Assembly (NCBI GenBank): GCA_019637995.1
Contig: JAHBUQ010000002.1
Location: 759,428-823,427 of the forward strand
Length of the DNA stretch: 64,000 nt
Direction of reading: 5' to 3'
Source of the DNA: Ignavibacteriota bacterium
Lineage (GTDB): Bacteria > Bacteroidota > Ignavibacteria > Kapaibacteriales > UBA2268
Every line of letters begins with the position of its first letter. Within the stretch, counting starts at the first letter, position 1. A model generated the notes under the pieces. The model saw nothing but the letters and a program-made list of their open reading frames with translations, searched no databases and was not told the origin of the DNA. This document shows positions 1 through 7,486 of this stretch, in pieces. A program made the translations under genes and the position numbers.

Positions 1-266
1 TCAACATTGATTTCACCATGAGAATTTTCAAATCTGGCTACATTTTCATTTAATGCTCTGAGGAGTAATTTAGCATGTTGAGGCGTCATTACTATTCGGG
101 CATGAACTTTTGCTTTAGGCACTCCGGGAAGTACGCGTGTAAAATCAATTATAAATTCAGCACCTGAATGTGAAATTATTGCAAGGTTTGAATAAATGCC
201 TTCTGCTTCCTTTTCGCCCAATTCAATATTCAACTGTTGTTGAACTGGTTTGTTTTTGTCTGCCAT
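1..266 (-). CDS. DUF3467 family protein (partial, 3' end outside window)
   Basis: The reverse strand reads from an ATG at 266 to the window edge without a stop, giving 88 residues that begin MADKNKPVQQQLNIELGEKE. The central pattern (EGIYSNLAIISHSGAEFIIDF followed by LPGVPKAKVHARIVMTPQHA) is what I know as DUF3467, a small soluble family common in Bacteroidota and relatives. Its biochemical role is not established. The C-terminus lies outside the window. It is transcribed in the same direction as lgt, which starts further upstream on the same strand and ends 84 bases before this start. Confidence 0.85.
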   Translation of the reverse strand, partial: MADKNKPVQQQLNIELGEKEAEGIYSNLAIISHSGAEFIIDFTRVLPGVPKAKVHARIVMTPQHAKLLLRALNENVARFENSHGEINV

Positions 267-350
267 CGAAATATTTCCTATTATTTTTATAATTATTTCT
301 TATTGATGTTTATGCTTGATAATTAGTTTAATTATTCAATTCAATTAATA

Positions 351-1148
351 TTAAGGCTTTTTGGTAAATTTGGATTTCCATACGAAGAATATTCCTGTTA
401 GTACAAACGGAATACTCAAAATCTGTCCCATTCTTAGCGGTAAATCCATTTCAAAATCTGCCTGAAAGGCTTTAAAATATTCTAAAATAAATCTTACCCC
501 AAATACTAATATCAAAAATAATCCGAAAGTAAGACCTTTTGGAAGGTCTTTCTTGTATTTTTTATATGTGAAGAAAAGTACAAAGAAAATGATCAGGTAT
601 GAAATTGATTCATATAGTTGTACAGCGTGTCTGGGAATGTTATCAATTCTTTCAAATACAAATGCCCATGCAAAATCTGTAGGAATTCCGTAAATTTCAG
701 AATTAAACAAATTGCCTAATCTTATGAAAAAACCTGCAAGTGCAACTACTATTACAATTCTGTCCAAAATCCAAAGAGCTGAAATATCTTTATTCCTTTT
801 TGAATAATAAATCAATGCCAAAATTATGGCAATTCCTGCGCCATGACTTGCTAATCCTCCCTCCCAAACATATAATATACGTATTGGATTTGCCAGATAG
901 ATTTCAGGTTCATAGAATAAACAGTGTCCAAGACGAGCGCCGATTACTGTACTGAGAATCATAACTATAGCCAGAAAGTCAAGCTGCTTGATAGTCTTGC
1001 CTTCATTCTTGTAAATTCCGGTCATTATTTGATAGCCCACAACAAAGCCTAATGCAAAAAGCAATCCATAATATCTTAAAGTAATCGGACCTATGCTTAC
1101 AATTTCCGGCGATACATTCCAGTTAATAATCGCTAAAAATTCCATCAT
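351..1148 (-). CDS. lgt: Prolipoprotein diacylglyceryl transferase Lgt
   Basis: Integral membrane enzyme that moves diacylglycerol from phosphatidylglycerol to the lipobox cysteine of prolipoproteins, the first step of lipoprotein maturation. The 265-residue length is normal. Family signatures are visible: the GGLASHGAG loop with His102, the RLGNLFNSEIYG motif at about 143-154 with Arg143 and Asn146, HAVQLYES at about 174-181, and RFILEYFK near 219-226. About seven hydrophobic segments alternate with short loops. The ATG overlaps the nadK stop in an ATGA, which supports this start and translational coupling. A second, strongly diverged Lgt-like gene lies at 32,802. Confidence 0.96.
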   Translation of the reverse strand: MMEFLAIINWNVSPEIVSIGPITLRYYGLLFALGFVVGYQIMTGIYKNEGKTIKQLDFLAIVMILSTVIGARLGHCLFYEPEIYLANPIRILYVWEGGLASHGAGIAIILALIYYSKRNKDISALWILDRIVIVVALAGFFIRLGNLFNSEIYGIPTDFAWAFVFERIDNIPRHAVQLYESISYLIIFFVLFFTYKKYKKDLPKGLTFGLFLILVFGVRFILEYFKAFQADFEMDLPLRMGQILSIPFVLTGIFFVWKSKFTKKP

Positions 1149-2032
1149 AATGTTTGTTCCTTACTTTTGTTGTCAAATGAATTAGCAGCCCAAAGCAGCT
1201 TAGTTCTCAGAATGTCATAATATGAACTGTCTTGAGGTTTGATCAATTTTACACGTTCTTCGGACAGGTTGAACTTTATATTTTCACCATTTTTTAGTTC
1301 TCCTAAAGTAATACCGTCTGCAACAAGAATTACTCCGTCACCTGAATCCATTATTGCAAATGTAATCTCATTTGTATCAGGAATTACAAGTGGTCTGATT
1401 GTGAGAGTATGAGGTGAGATTGGTGTTATGCACAGCACTTTTGCAGATGGAGCTATTATAGGTCCTGAGCATGAAAGTGAATATGCTGTAGAGCCTGTCG
1501 GAGTAGTAAGCACTATACCATCAGCTCTGTAATCACCAACGCAATGTTCATTTGAAAATACCTGCACAGTAACCATTTTGGAAGAATTTCTCTTTTCGAT
1601 TACAAAATCGTTAAGTGCGAAATGACTTTTTCCCTCGAAAGTTGTCTCTATCACAGCTCTGTCAACTAATCTGAAATTCCCATTCAAAACTCCTGCGATA
1701 TTATGCTCTAAATTCTCGACAGAATATTCAGCAAGAAAACCAAGTTTGCCGACATTGAAACCCATAATCGGGACATCGCACATCAGCATTTCGCGGGCTG
1801 CGGTTAGTAAAGTGCCATCGCCTCCAAATGATATGACCATATCTGCCATTCTGTCGAAATCACAAACTTGCGAGGTTTTGACAAAGTTCTTAATATGTGC
1901 CGGTAAATAGGGTGACAATGAAGGTCTTACAATGCAGTCAACACCCTGATTTACAAGATATTCTGCAGCTTTGGAAGCATATTGAATCGCTTCCTTTTTG
2001 TCTGTATTTTCGTAAATAGCAACAATTTTCAT
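1145..2032 (-). CDS. nadK: NAD kinase
   Basis: Cytosolic ATP-dependent kinase that phosphorylates NAD to NADP. At 295 residues it is of normal length. The diagnostic GGDGT motif (residues 70-74, in SFGGDGTLL) with the catalytic Asp72 is present, and so is the glycine-rich TPTGSTAYSLSCSGPI motif that binds NAD. It is co-directional with lgt downstream (four-base overlap) and era upstream (36-base gap), so nadK and lgt are probably on one transcript. Nothing in the sequence looks damaged. Confidence 0.96.
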   Translation of the reverse strand: MKIVAIYENTDKKEAIQYASKAAEYLVNQGVDCIVRPSLSPYLPAHIKNFVKTSQVCDFDRMADMVISFGGDGTLLTAAREMLMCDVPIMGFNVGKLGFLAEYSVENLEHNIAGVLNGNFRLVDRAVIETTFEGKSHFALNDFVIEKRNSSKMVTVQVFSNEHCVGDYRADGIVLTTPTGSTAYSLSCSGPIIAPSAKVLCITPISPHTLTIRPLVIPDTNEITFAIMDSGDGVILVADGITLGELKNGENIKFNLSEERVKLIKPQDSSYYDILRTKLLWAANSFDNKSKEQTL

Positions 2033-2068
2033 TATTTACTCATATCAATTTCAAAATATATTCAAATA

Positions 2069-2956
2069 TTAATATCCGAATGACCTGAGTCTGCCGGCAT
2101 CATTTCGCCATTTTGGACGTACTTTTACAAAAAGTTCAAGGAAAACGCCCTGCCCGAGATGTTCCTCAATCAAAATTCTGGATTTCTCACCGATGTCTTT
2201 AATCAAACTGCCACCGCTACCAATAATTATTCTCTTCTGAGAGTCTCGCTCGACAATGATTTCTGCATGAATATACCATTTGCCGAAATCCCGCTCTTTA
2301 AATTCAAGAATAGATACTTCAGTTGAATAAGGTAATTCCTCCTTAGTCATAAGAAAAATGTTTTCTCTGATAAGCTCCGAAACAAAGAATCTTTCATTTT
2401 GAGTAGATAGTAAATCTTCGTCATAATAAAATTCATGTTCGGGCAGATACTTTTCGATAGTGCTCAGTAATTCCTGAGTATTCATATCTTTTAAAGCAGC
2501 TATTGGAACAATATCATTGAATATTTCCATTTTATTGATACTGTCAATAAAAGGCAGAATTTCTTTTCTGTCCTTCATCTTGTCTACTTTGTTAAGAGCA
2601 GCTATGACAGGTTTTTTTGCATTCTTAATTATTTTTAGTACAGATTCTGGTATACCTTCATCAGGATACTTCTCCATATCCAGCAAGACAACAAGTAAGT
2701 CTGATTCACTTACAGCGCCGGATACATAATCCATCATGATTTCCTGCATGGTATATTTGGGACTGAGAATTCCGGGAGTATCGAGAAATACAATCTGAAC
2801 ATTCTCCTTAGAATAAATACCAAGAACCCTCTTGCGTGTAGTTTGAGGTTTTGGGGTAACTATCGAAAGTTTAGTACCCAAAATTGAATTGAGAAGTGTT
2901 GACTTGCCTGAGTTTGGCTTGCCAATTATCGCAACATAACCTGCTTTTGTGTTCAT
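2069..2956 (-). CDS. era: GTPase Era
   Basis: Ribosome-assembly GTPase that binds the 3' end of 16S rRNA during 30S maturation. The P-loop GKPNSGKST is at residues 12-20, the G3 DTPG at about 59-62, and NKVD (G4) near 121-124. The C-terminal third carries the KH RNA-binding domain with the IIIGSGGSLIKDIG loop. The length (295) is normal. It lies seven bases downstream of the DUF3098 gene on the same strand, and nadK follows, so an Era-NadK-Lgt operon is plausible. Confidence 0.96.
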   Translation of the reverse strand: MNTKAGYVAIIGKPNSGKSTLLNSILGTKLSIVTPKPQTTRKRVLGIYSKENVQIVFLDTPGILSPKYTMQEIMMDYVSGAVSESDLLVVLLDMEKYPDEGIPESVLKIIKNAKKPVIAALNKVDKMKDRKEILPFIDSINKMEIFNDIVPIAALKDMNTQELLSTIEKYLPEHEFYYDEDLLSTQNERFFVSELIRENIFLMTKEELPYSTEVSILEFKERDFGKWYIHAEIIVERDSQKRIIIGSGGSLIKDIGEKSRILIEEHLGQGVFLELFVKVRPKWRNDAGRLRSFGY

Positions 2957-2963
2957 AAGTATA

Positions 2964-3245
2964 TTACTCAGCTTGAGCCTCTTTCTTTCCGAAAAACTTA
3001 ATTATCCCAAAAGGTATAATTACGCAATATCCAATAACCAAAAGAGTTGGAGCAATGTAAACAGCCATTGGGTTGTTCCATTTGCCGTTAGGAATTGCAG
3101 GTTCTTCAGTAATGCCTGTAGCCATCAGGGCGTAACCAAGCAGAATGGTTCCAAGTCCGATAAGCAAAATCATGTAGTTCTGCTTTTCAAATGGAAGTTG
3201 CCACAATACCTGGGGCACAGATTTCTTTTTTACTGTTTTTGCCAT
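2964..3245 (-). CDS. DUF3098 family two-TM membrane protein
   Basis: Ninety-three residues with a basic N-terminus, the pattern LPFEKQNYMILLIGLGTILL (first membrane helix) and a second helix at about 65-85, then a charged tail. The FEKQNY motif leading into a helix is typical of DUF3098, a small membrane family of unknown function found mainly in Bacteroidota. In those genomes it is often near cell-division or envelope genes. It is the first gene of the apparent DUF3098-era-nadK-lgt run. Confidence 0.82.
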   Translation of the reverse strand: MAKTVKKKSVPQVLWQLPFEKQNYMILLIGLGTILLGYALMATGITEEPAIPNGKWNNPMAVYIAPTLLVIGYCVIIPFGIIKFFGKKEAQAE

Positions 3246-3664
3246 TAATTATTTATTTTAAAGTATTACATATTTCAAAAATAATAAATTATATTAACAT
3301 AAAGTGACGTTTTATTATTTACTTTGTTGATTTTGATAATAATCTTATTTTTTTTGAATAATCTATTGCTCTGTTAAATTCATACTGATGAAAAAACTCC
3401 ATTAAAATAAACAGTATATTTTGCCATGAAATTCAAGAGTGGCTCTTCTCATAGCGGAGACGGTATTCCACTTGAGATTTTATCAGGAAAACACACTGCT
3501 GATATTATAAATCGGTTAAATAAATAGTTTACCAATTTGGCGATATGTTTCGAATTTGTAAATTGTAATTTGGAGATGCAATTATAGAGTTGTAAAAAAT
3601 TTGAAAAATGAAAATTATATTTTGATTTATTCGTTCAATCAATTTTTAATCACTGGAGCAAATT
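3246..3664. other. Gene-poor stretch, possible short gene relic
   Basis: No convincing gene is seen here. A 33-codon plus-strand frame at 3426-3527 (beginning MKFKSGSSHSGDGIPLEIL) reads like the end of a longer protein, but there is no ribosome site and no long open frame before it, so I treat it as a relic or chance. The rest is AT-rich and probably contains the divergent promoters of the DUF3098 operon and the gene at 3665. Confidence 0.3.
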
Positions 3665-4141
3665 ATGAGTGTTGACAATACTACCCAATGCTGTCCGGTA
3701 TTTGAACCAAAAAGCTGGGATGATAAAACTTTTGAGTGGACGGATAAAATATTCATCAAGGACAAGGTAACAACTTTTTTCTATATGCCTCTCAATTTTG
3801 GCAAAGCAATGGTAAGATTAGACAATTTGGTGAGTCAATCAGATTCTGAGGTTGAAGAATGGTTGTGTTTATCCGAGCATACTTCAAAATGGAATATGAA
3901 TCTTTACCTCGCTGTTAATAAAGAGATTCAAAATGCAGAAAATATTAGAATTTCAGGAAAGTATTATTGTAAGGTTTTCGAGGGTTCATTCAATAAAACA
4001 GGTGAATGGACCAAGGAATTTGCAGAAATATTAAAGTCAAAAGGTATTAATGCTGTCAAACCTTTGATTTGGTACACAACTTGTCCAAAATGCGCCAAGA
4101 AGTATGGAAAAAATTATGTTGCTTTCTTTGGAAAACAGTAA
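3665..4141 (+). CDS. Conserved protein with C-terminal CPKCAKKYG motif, function unknown
   Basis: 158 residues, soluble, with no signal peptide. It begins with a CC pair (TTQCCPVFEPKSWDD) and ends with WYTTCPKCAKKYGKNYV. I recall a small conserved bacterial family, usually annotated only as hydrolase-like or hypothetical, with the same architecture: CCPxFDPxxWD at the start, FIKDxV, and TTCPKCAKKYG at the end. The fold of the middle part could resemble GyrI-like small-molecule-binding domains, but that is a guess. GGAG sits eight bases before the ATG. It stands alone between divergent or repeat-containing spacers. Confidence 0.65.
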   Translation: MSVDNTTQCCPVFEPKSWDDKTFEWTDKIFIKDKVTTFFYMPLNFGKAMVRLDNLVSQSDSEVEEWLCLSEHTSKWNMNLYLAVNKEIQNAENIRISGKYYCKVFEGSFNKTGEWTKEFAEILKSKGINAVKPLIWYTTCPKCAKKYGKNYVAFFGKQ

Positions 4142-4160
4142 TTATTGTTAAGCGGTAAAG

Positions 4161-4343
4161 CATTCAGTTTCAAAATAATACAGCTAAATGTCACATTGAG
4201 CGAAGTCGAAGTGTACTCTTTAGTCTTCGACTCCGCTCAGACTGACAAAAAATACCATAACAACAACCAAGTGTCACACTGAGCGAAGTCGAAGGGCTAC
4301 AAATGTGACAAAACCCATTAATTTTCTTTTCTACCAGACACTA
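4161..4343. repeat. Decayed copy of a palindromic (MITE-like) element with GAGCGAAGTCGAA units
   Basis: This stretch begins with CATTCAGTTTCAAAATAATA and ends with TTTCTACCAGACACTA. Both ends match, one of them inverted, the complete element at 18,981-19,143. Inside are TCACATTGAGCGAAGTCGAAG, its inverted partner CTTCGACTCCGCTCAG and a third direct unit CACTGAGCGAAGTCGAAG. The left terminal repeat has decayed. It fills most of the 340-base spacer 4142-4482, in which I see no gene. Confidence 0.6.
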
Positions 4344-4482
4344 GTTATAAACTTCTTGGTTTGAAATTTTTTCGGTTCGCTATAACAGCACTATCGTCAA
4401 CGGCTTTGATTATAATTATGCCATATATTGTATTATGTTAATTCTCGGTTGCAAACCCCATAGAAATTTAACATTTGTAAAA

Positions 4483-4920
4483 TCACCTTTCTAAGACTAA
4501 AGTAACAGGACCATCATTTGTTAGGTGAATATCCATCATAGCACCAAAAACTCCTGTTTCAACTTGTATTTCTGATTTTCTTAATTCTTGTATCATAAAA
4601 TCATAAAGCGGTATTGCTGTTTCAGGTCTTGCAGCGGCAGTAAAGTTTGGTCGGTTGCCTTTATTTGAATCTCCGTATAGTGTAAAATTGGAAATAACTA
4701 AAATTCCGCCGGCTACATCCAGCACAGATAAATTCATTTTATCATTATCATCCGAGAAAATTCTAAGTCCGAGTAGCTTTTTACAAATCCAGCGGACTTT
4801 CTCTTCATTGTCATCATCAGTGAAACCAACCAGCACAAGTAATCCTTTTTCAATTCTCCCATTTATTTTCCCTTCGATTGTAACTGATGCTTCAGAAACT
4901 CTCTGAACAACTATCTTCAT
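4483..4920 (-). CDS. dtd: D-aminoacyl-tRNA deacylase
   Basis: Hydrolyses D-aminoacyl-tRNAs (and Gly-tRNA(Ala)) so that D-amino acids do not enter translation. The 145 residues match the family length. Key motifs: MKIVVQRVSEASV at the start, NFTLYGD with Thr80 at 78-84 followed by KGNRPNF, and the cis Gly-Pro motif GPVTLVLE near the C-terminus (NDGPVT). It is a stand-alone gene divergent from the umuD-like gene, with about 70 AT-rich bases between the two starts. Confidence 0.95.
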   Translation of the reverse strand: MKIVVQRVSEASVTIEGKINGRIEKGLLVLVGFTDDDNEEKVRWICKKLLGLRIFSDDNDKMNLSVLDVAGGILVISNFTLYGDSNKGNRPNFTAAARPETAIPLYDFMIQELRKSEIQVETGVFGAMMDIHLTNDGPVTLVLER

Positions 4921-4990
4921 TTATAATCTCTTAAAATATTATCATATACGTCATTGCAAAAGTAATAAATTTCTTTAATTAGTTAGTAAT

Positions 4991-5458
4991 ATGAAATCAA
5001 ATAGTTTAATTGAAAGTACAATTAAGGATACTGATACGATTGAAATACTAAAGCCTGAGCGGCTCAGAGAGCTAAATCTTCCACTATTTCTCGAGTCTGT
5101 TTCTGCAGGATTTCCCTCGCCTGCTGATGATTATATGGAAGCAAAGCTTGATTTGAATGAGCTTCTTATAAAGAATCCTGCCGCTACTTTTTTTGTACGG
5201 GTGATGGGTGACTCTATGATAAAAGCAGGGATTTATTCCGGCGACATTTTAGTTGTTGACCGCTCATTAGACCCAAAAGACGGAAGTATAGTAATCGCAG
5301 TCATAAATGGCGAACTTACTGTCAAAAGATTAAGCTATCAAAAGGGCGAAGTTTTTCTTCTTCCCGAAAATAAATTTTATAGTCCAATCAAAATCACTGA
5401 CGATATGAGCTTCGAAGTTTGGGGTGTAGTGCGCTCGGTGATTCATTCAGTAATGTAA
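4991..5458 (+). CDS. UmuD/LexA-like S24 self-cleaving protease (complete copy)
   Basis: 155 residues that align along their length with UmuD: cleavage-site region SVSAGFPSPADDY (Ala39-Gly40), DLNELLIKNPAATFFVRV, catalytic Ser75 in VMGDSM and general-base Lys112 in ELTVKRL. UmuD is activated by RecA-stimulated self-cleavage to become a subunit of DNA polymerase V. No umuC follows; the next gene, 16 bases on, is an aminotransferase. The N-terminal arm is longer than in E. coli UmuD. It is the only one of the three UmuD-like proteins in this window with both the cleavage site and the full dyad. No helix-turn-helix is seen, so a LexA repressor is less likely. Confidence 0.88.
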   Translation: MKSNSLIESTIKDTDTIEILKPERLRELNLPLFLESVSAGFPSPADDYMEAKLDLNELLIKNPAATFFVRVMGDSMIKAGIYSGDILVVDRSLDPKDGSIVIAVINGELTVKRLSYQKGEVFLLPENKFYSPIKITDDMSFEVWGVVRSVIHSVM

Positions 5459-5474
5459 ACATGGAATTATTTTA

Positions 5475-6650
5475 ATGAATAATATAATTGAAAGAGAGCA
5501 TAATTCAATATATCAGACTTACAAGCGACTTCCGATAGTTATTTCGAGAGCTGAGGGAGTCCGTATTTTTGCAGAGAACGGTGATGTTTACCTTGATTTT
5601 TTAAGTGGTATTGCTGTAAATGCACTCGGACACAGCCATCCAAGAATTATCGAAGCTGCAGAGGATCAGCTGCGAAAATATATGCACGTATCAAATTATT
5701 TTTATCAGGAGCCACAAATTGAACTTGCCGAGAAGCTTGTAAAACTATCAGGACTTAACAAAGTGTTCTTCTGTAATTCAGGTACGGAAGCCACCGAAGC
5801 AGCGATGAAACTGACACGTAAATGGGCAAACCCCAAAGGTAAGACTGAAATACTGGCTTTTACAGGCGGTTTCCACGGAAGAACTTATGCTGCACTTTCG
5901 ATAATGGATAAACCAAATTACAAGAACGGGATGGGTCCATTTCTTGATGGTTGCAAGGTATTACCATTGAATGATGTTGCCTCACTGATGGCGAGTATAA
6001 ACTCAGGAACTGCGGCTGTCTGTATTGAGTATATTCAGGGAGAAGGAGGCATATCTGAACCGAGCCGGGAATTTAACGAAATGCTTAATGAGCTTCACAT
6101 ACAGCACGGCTTTTTACTGATTGCCGATGAAGTTCAGTCAGGAATCGGTCGAAGCGGAAAGTTCTTTGCTTTTGAGCATTTCGATGCCAAGCCTGATATA
6201 ATTACTGTCGCAAAAGGAATGGGTGGAGGTTTGCCTTTGGGAGGTATAATTACATCTGAAGAATTGTCTGAAATTTGGGAAAAAGGAAATCACGGAACTA
6301 CTTATGGAGGTAATGCTGTTGCTTGTCGTACCGGCTCGGTGGTAATTGATGTTCTGGAAGAAGGGCTGCTCAATCAAGTCAATGAAATTGGCAATTATTT
6401 CCACACTAAACTAAGTGATATCAAGGACAAATATCCTGAAAAGGTTTTACAAGTGAGAGGCAGAGGATTGATGAAAGGTCTTTTACTTAGTTTCGATGCT
6501 CAAATTTTAGTCAATGAACTTCTTGAAAGATTCGTAATATCAAATGCTGCATCGGGTAGCGTGCTGAGAATTGTGCCACCTCTGATTGTTAACAAAGAAG
6601 AAATTGATGAATTTATCAGTAAGCTTGATGAAAGTCTTCCAGTGCTGTAA
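5475..6650 (+). CDS. argD: Class III PLP aminotransferase, acetylornithine aminotransferase-like
   Basis: 391 residues of the ornithine/acetylornithine aminotransferase fold. Visible features: SGIAVNALGHSHP near 44-56, the phosphate-binding NSGTEATEAA at 101-110, FHGRTYAALS at 133-142, the PLP-contacting LIADEVQSGIGRSG (Asp218), and the Schiff-base lysine Lys247 in AKGMGGGLPLGG. The length and the AFTGGFHGRT pattern fit ArgD best (N-acetylornithine to N-acetylglutamate semialdehyde in arginine synthesis), but no other arg gene is adjacent, so related omega-amino-acid substrates cannot be excluded. It follows the UmuD-like gene by 16 bases and may be co-transcribed. Confidence 0.85.
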   Translation: MNNIIEREHNSIYQTYKRLPIVISRAEGVRIFAENGDVYLDFLSGIAVNALGHSHPRIIEAAEDQLRKYMHVSNYFYQEPQIELAEKLVKLSGLNKVFFCNSGTEATEAAMKLTRKWANPKGKTEILAFTGGFHGRTYAALSIMDKPNYKNGMGPFLDGCKVLPLNDVASLMASINSGTAAVCIEYIQGEGGISEPSREFNEMLNELHIQHGFLLIADEVQSGIGRSGKFFAFEHFDAKPDIITVAKGMGGGLPLGGIITSEELSEIWEKGNHGTTYGGNAVACRTGSVVIDVLEEGLLNQVNEIGNYFHTKLSDIKDKYPEKVLQVRGRGLMKGLLLSFDAQILVNELLERFVISNAASGSVLRIVPPLIVNKEEIDEFISKLDESLPVL

Positions 6651-6739
6651 TTTGAAATTTAAATAAGAAAATTTATTAAATAAATATTTATTAAGCAAAT
6701 TCTTATTATATTTGAATTTTGCTAATAACCAATTTTGTA

Positions 6740-7486
6740 ATGGATATAAAATTACTCTTACGCAGGAAGTTGAAAGGACTGTTTATGAGATTTGCTTTGC
6801 ATAAGGCAGTTCGTCCTTTTGAGGGTTTTCTGCTGAATCTTGTTTATATGTCACAAATGTCTGCCTGGCGTTCTCAGAATAGTGGCGGCAAATTTAATGA
6901 TTTTTACAAGTCAGAATTTGATACAAATATGCGACAGAAAGTTTTTCAGGTTCTGCTGGATAGTGAGAACTTGAATGATCCTGTTGATTATCTCGAATTT
7001 GGAGTTGCAAGCGGGCGTTCATTCAAATGGTGGGTTGCTCAAAATCAAAATCCTGAGTCAAGATTTTCAGGTTTTGATACTTTTACCGGACTGCCTGAAA
7101 ACTGGGATGTTTTCAAAGCCGGAGATATGACAATGGAAGGCAAATTCCCTGAAGTGAATGACCCGAGAGCAAAATTTTATAAAGGATTATTTCAAGAAAC
7201 ACTCCCTGATTTTTTAGATAATTATGATTTCAGGCACAGGAAAGTAATTCATCTTGATGCCGATTTATATAGCTCAACTCTTTATGTAATGACAATGCTT
7301 GCAAGGTATATCAAGCCCGGTGATATTATGATATTTGATGAATTTGCTGTTCCTACTCACGAATTTAAAGCATTTTCTGATTTTTGCAGAGCATATTATT
7401 TCAAATTTGAATTAGTTTACGCAGGGAATAATTATCTTCAATCAGCTTTTAAAGTAATAAGTACAACACCTGATATAGAATTATGA
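6740..7486 (+). CDS. TylF/MycF-like class I SAM-dependent methyltransferase
   Basis: About 248 residues from the ATG at 6740; a TTG at 6719 would add seven residues but looks less likely. The SAM-binding motif reads YLEFGVASGRSFKWW, followed by FSGFDTFTGLPE, then VIHLDADLYSSTLYVM and PGDIMIFDEF. That series (FGVxxGxS, FDTFxGLP, HLDxDLY, DEF) is the signature of the macrocin-O-methyltransferase (TylF) superfamily, often acting on sugars. The substrate is unknown. The stop overlaps the start of the DUF2723 gene (ATGA), so the two are coupled and may act together in glycoconjugate modification. Confidence 0.8.
   Translation: MDIKLLLRRKLKGLFMRFALHKAVRPFEGFLLNLVYMSQMSAWRSQNSGGKFNDFYKSEFDTNMRQKVFQVLLDSENLNDPVDYLEFGVASGRSFKWWVAQNQNPESRFSGFDTFTGLPENWDVFKAGDMTMEGKFPEVNDPRAKFYKGLFQETLPDFLDNYDFRHRKVIHLDADLYSSTLYVMTMLARYIKPGDIMIFDEFAVPTHEFKAFSDFCRAYYFKFELVYAGNNYLQSAFKVISTTPDIEL

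Noticed and set aside
1145..2032. Diacylglycerol kinase instead of NAD kinase
   Set aside because: GGDGT occurs in both, but TPTGSTAYSLSCSGPI is specific for NAD kinase.
3426..3527. 33-codon frame beginning MKFKSGSSHSGDG
   Set aside because: No ribosome site, no recognisable family and no longer frame before it; noted only as a possible relic.
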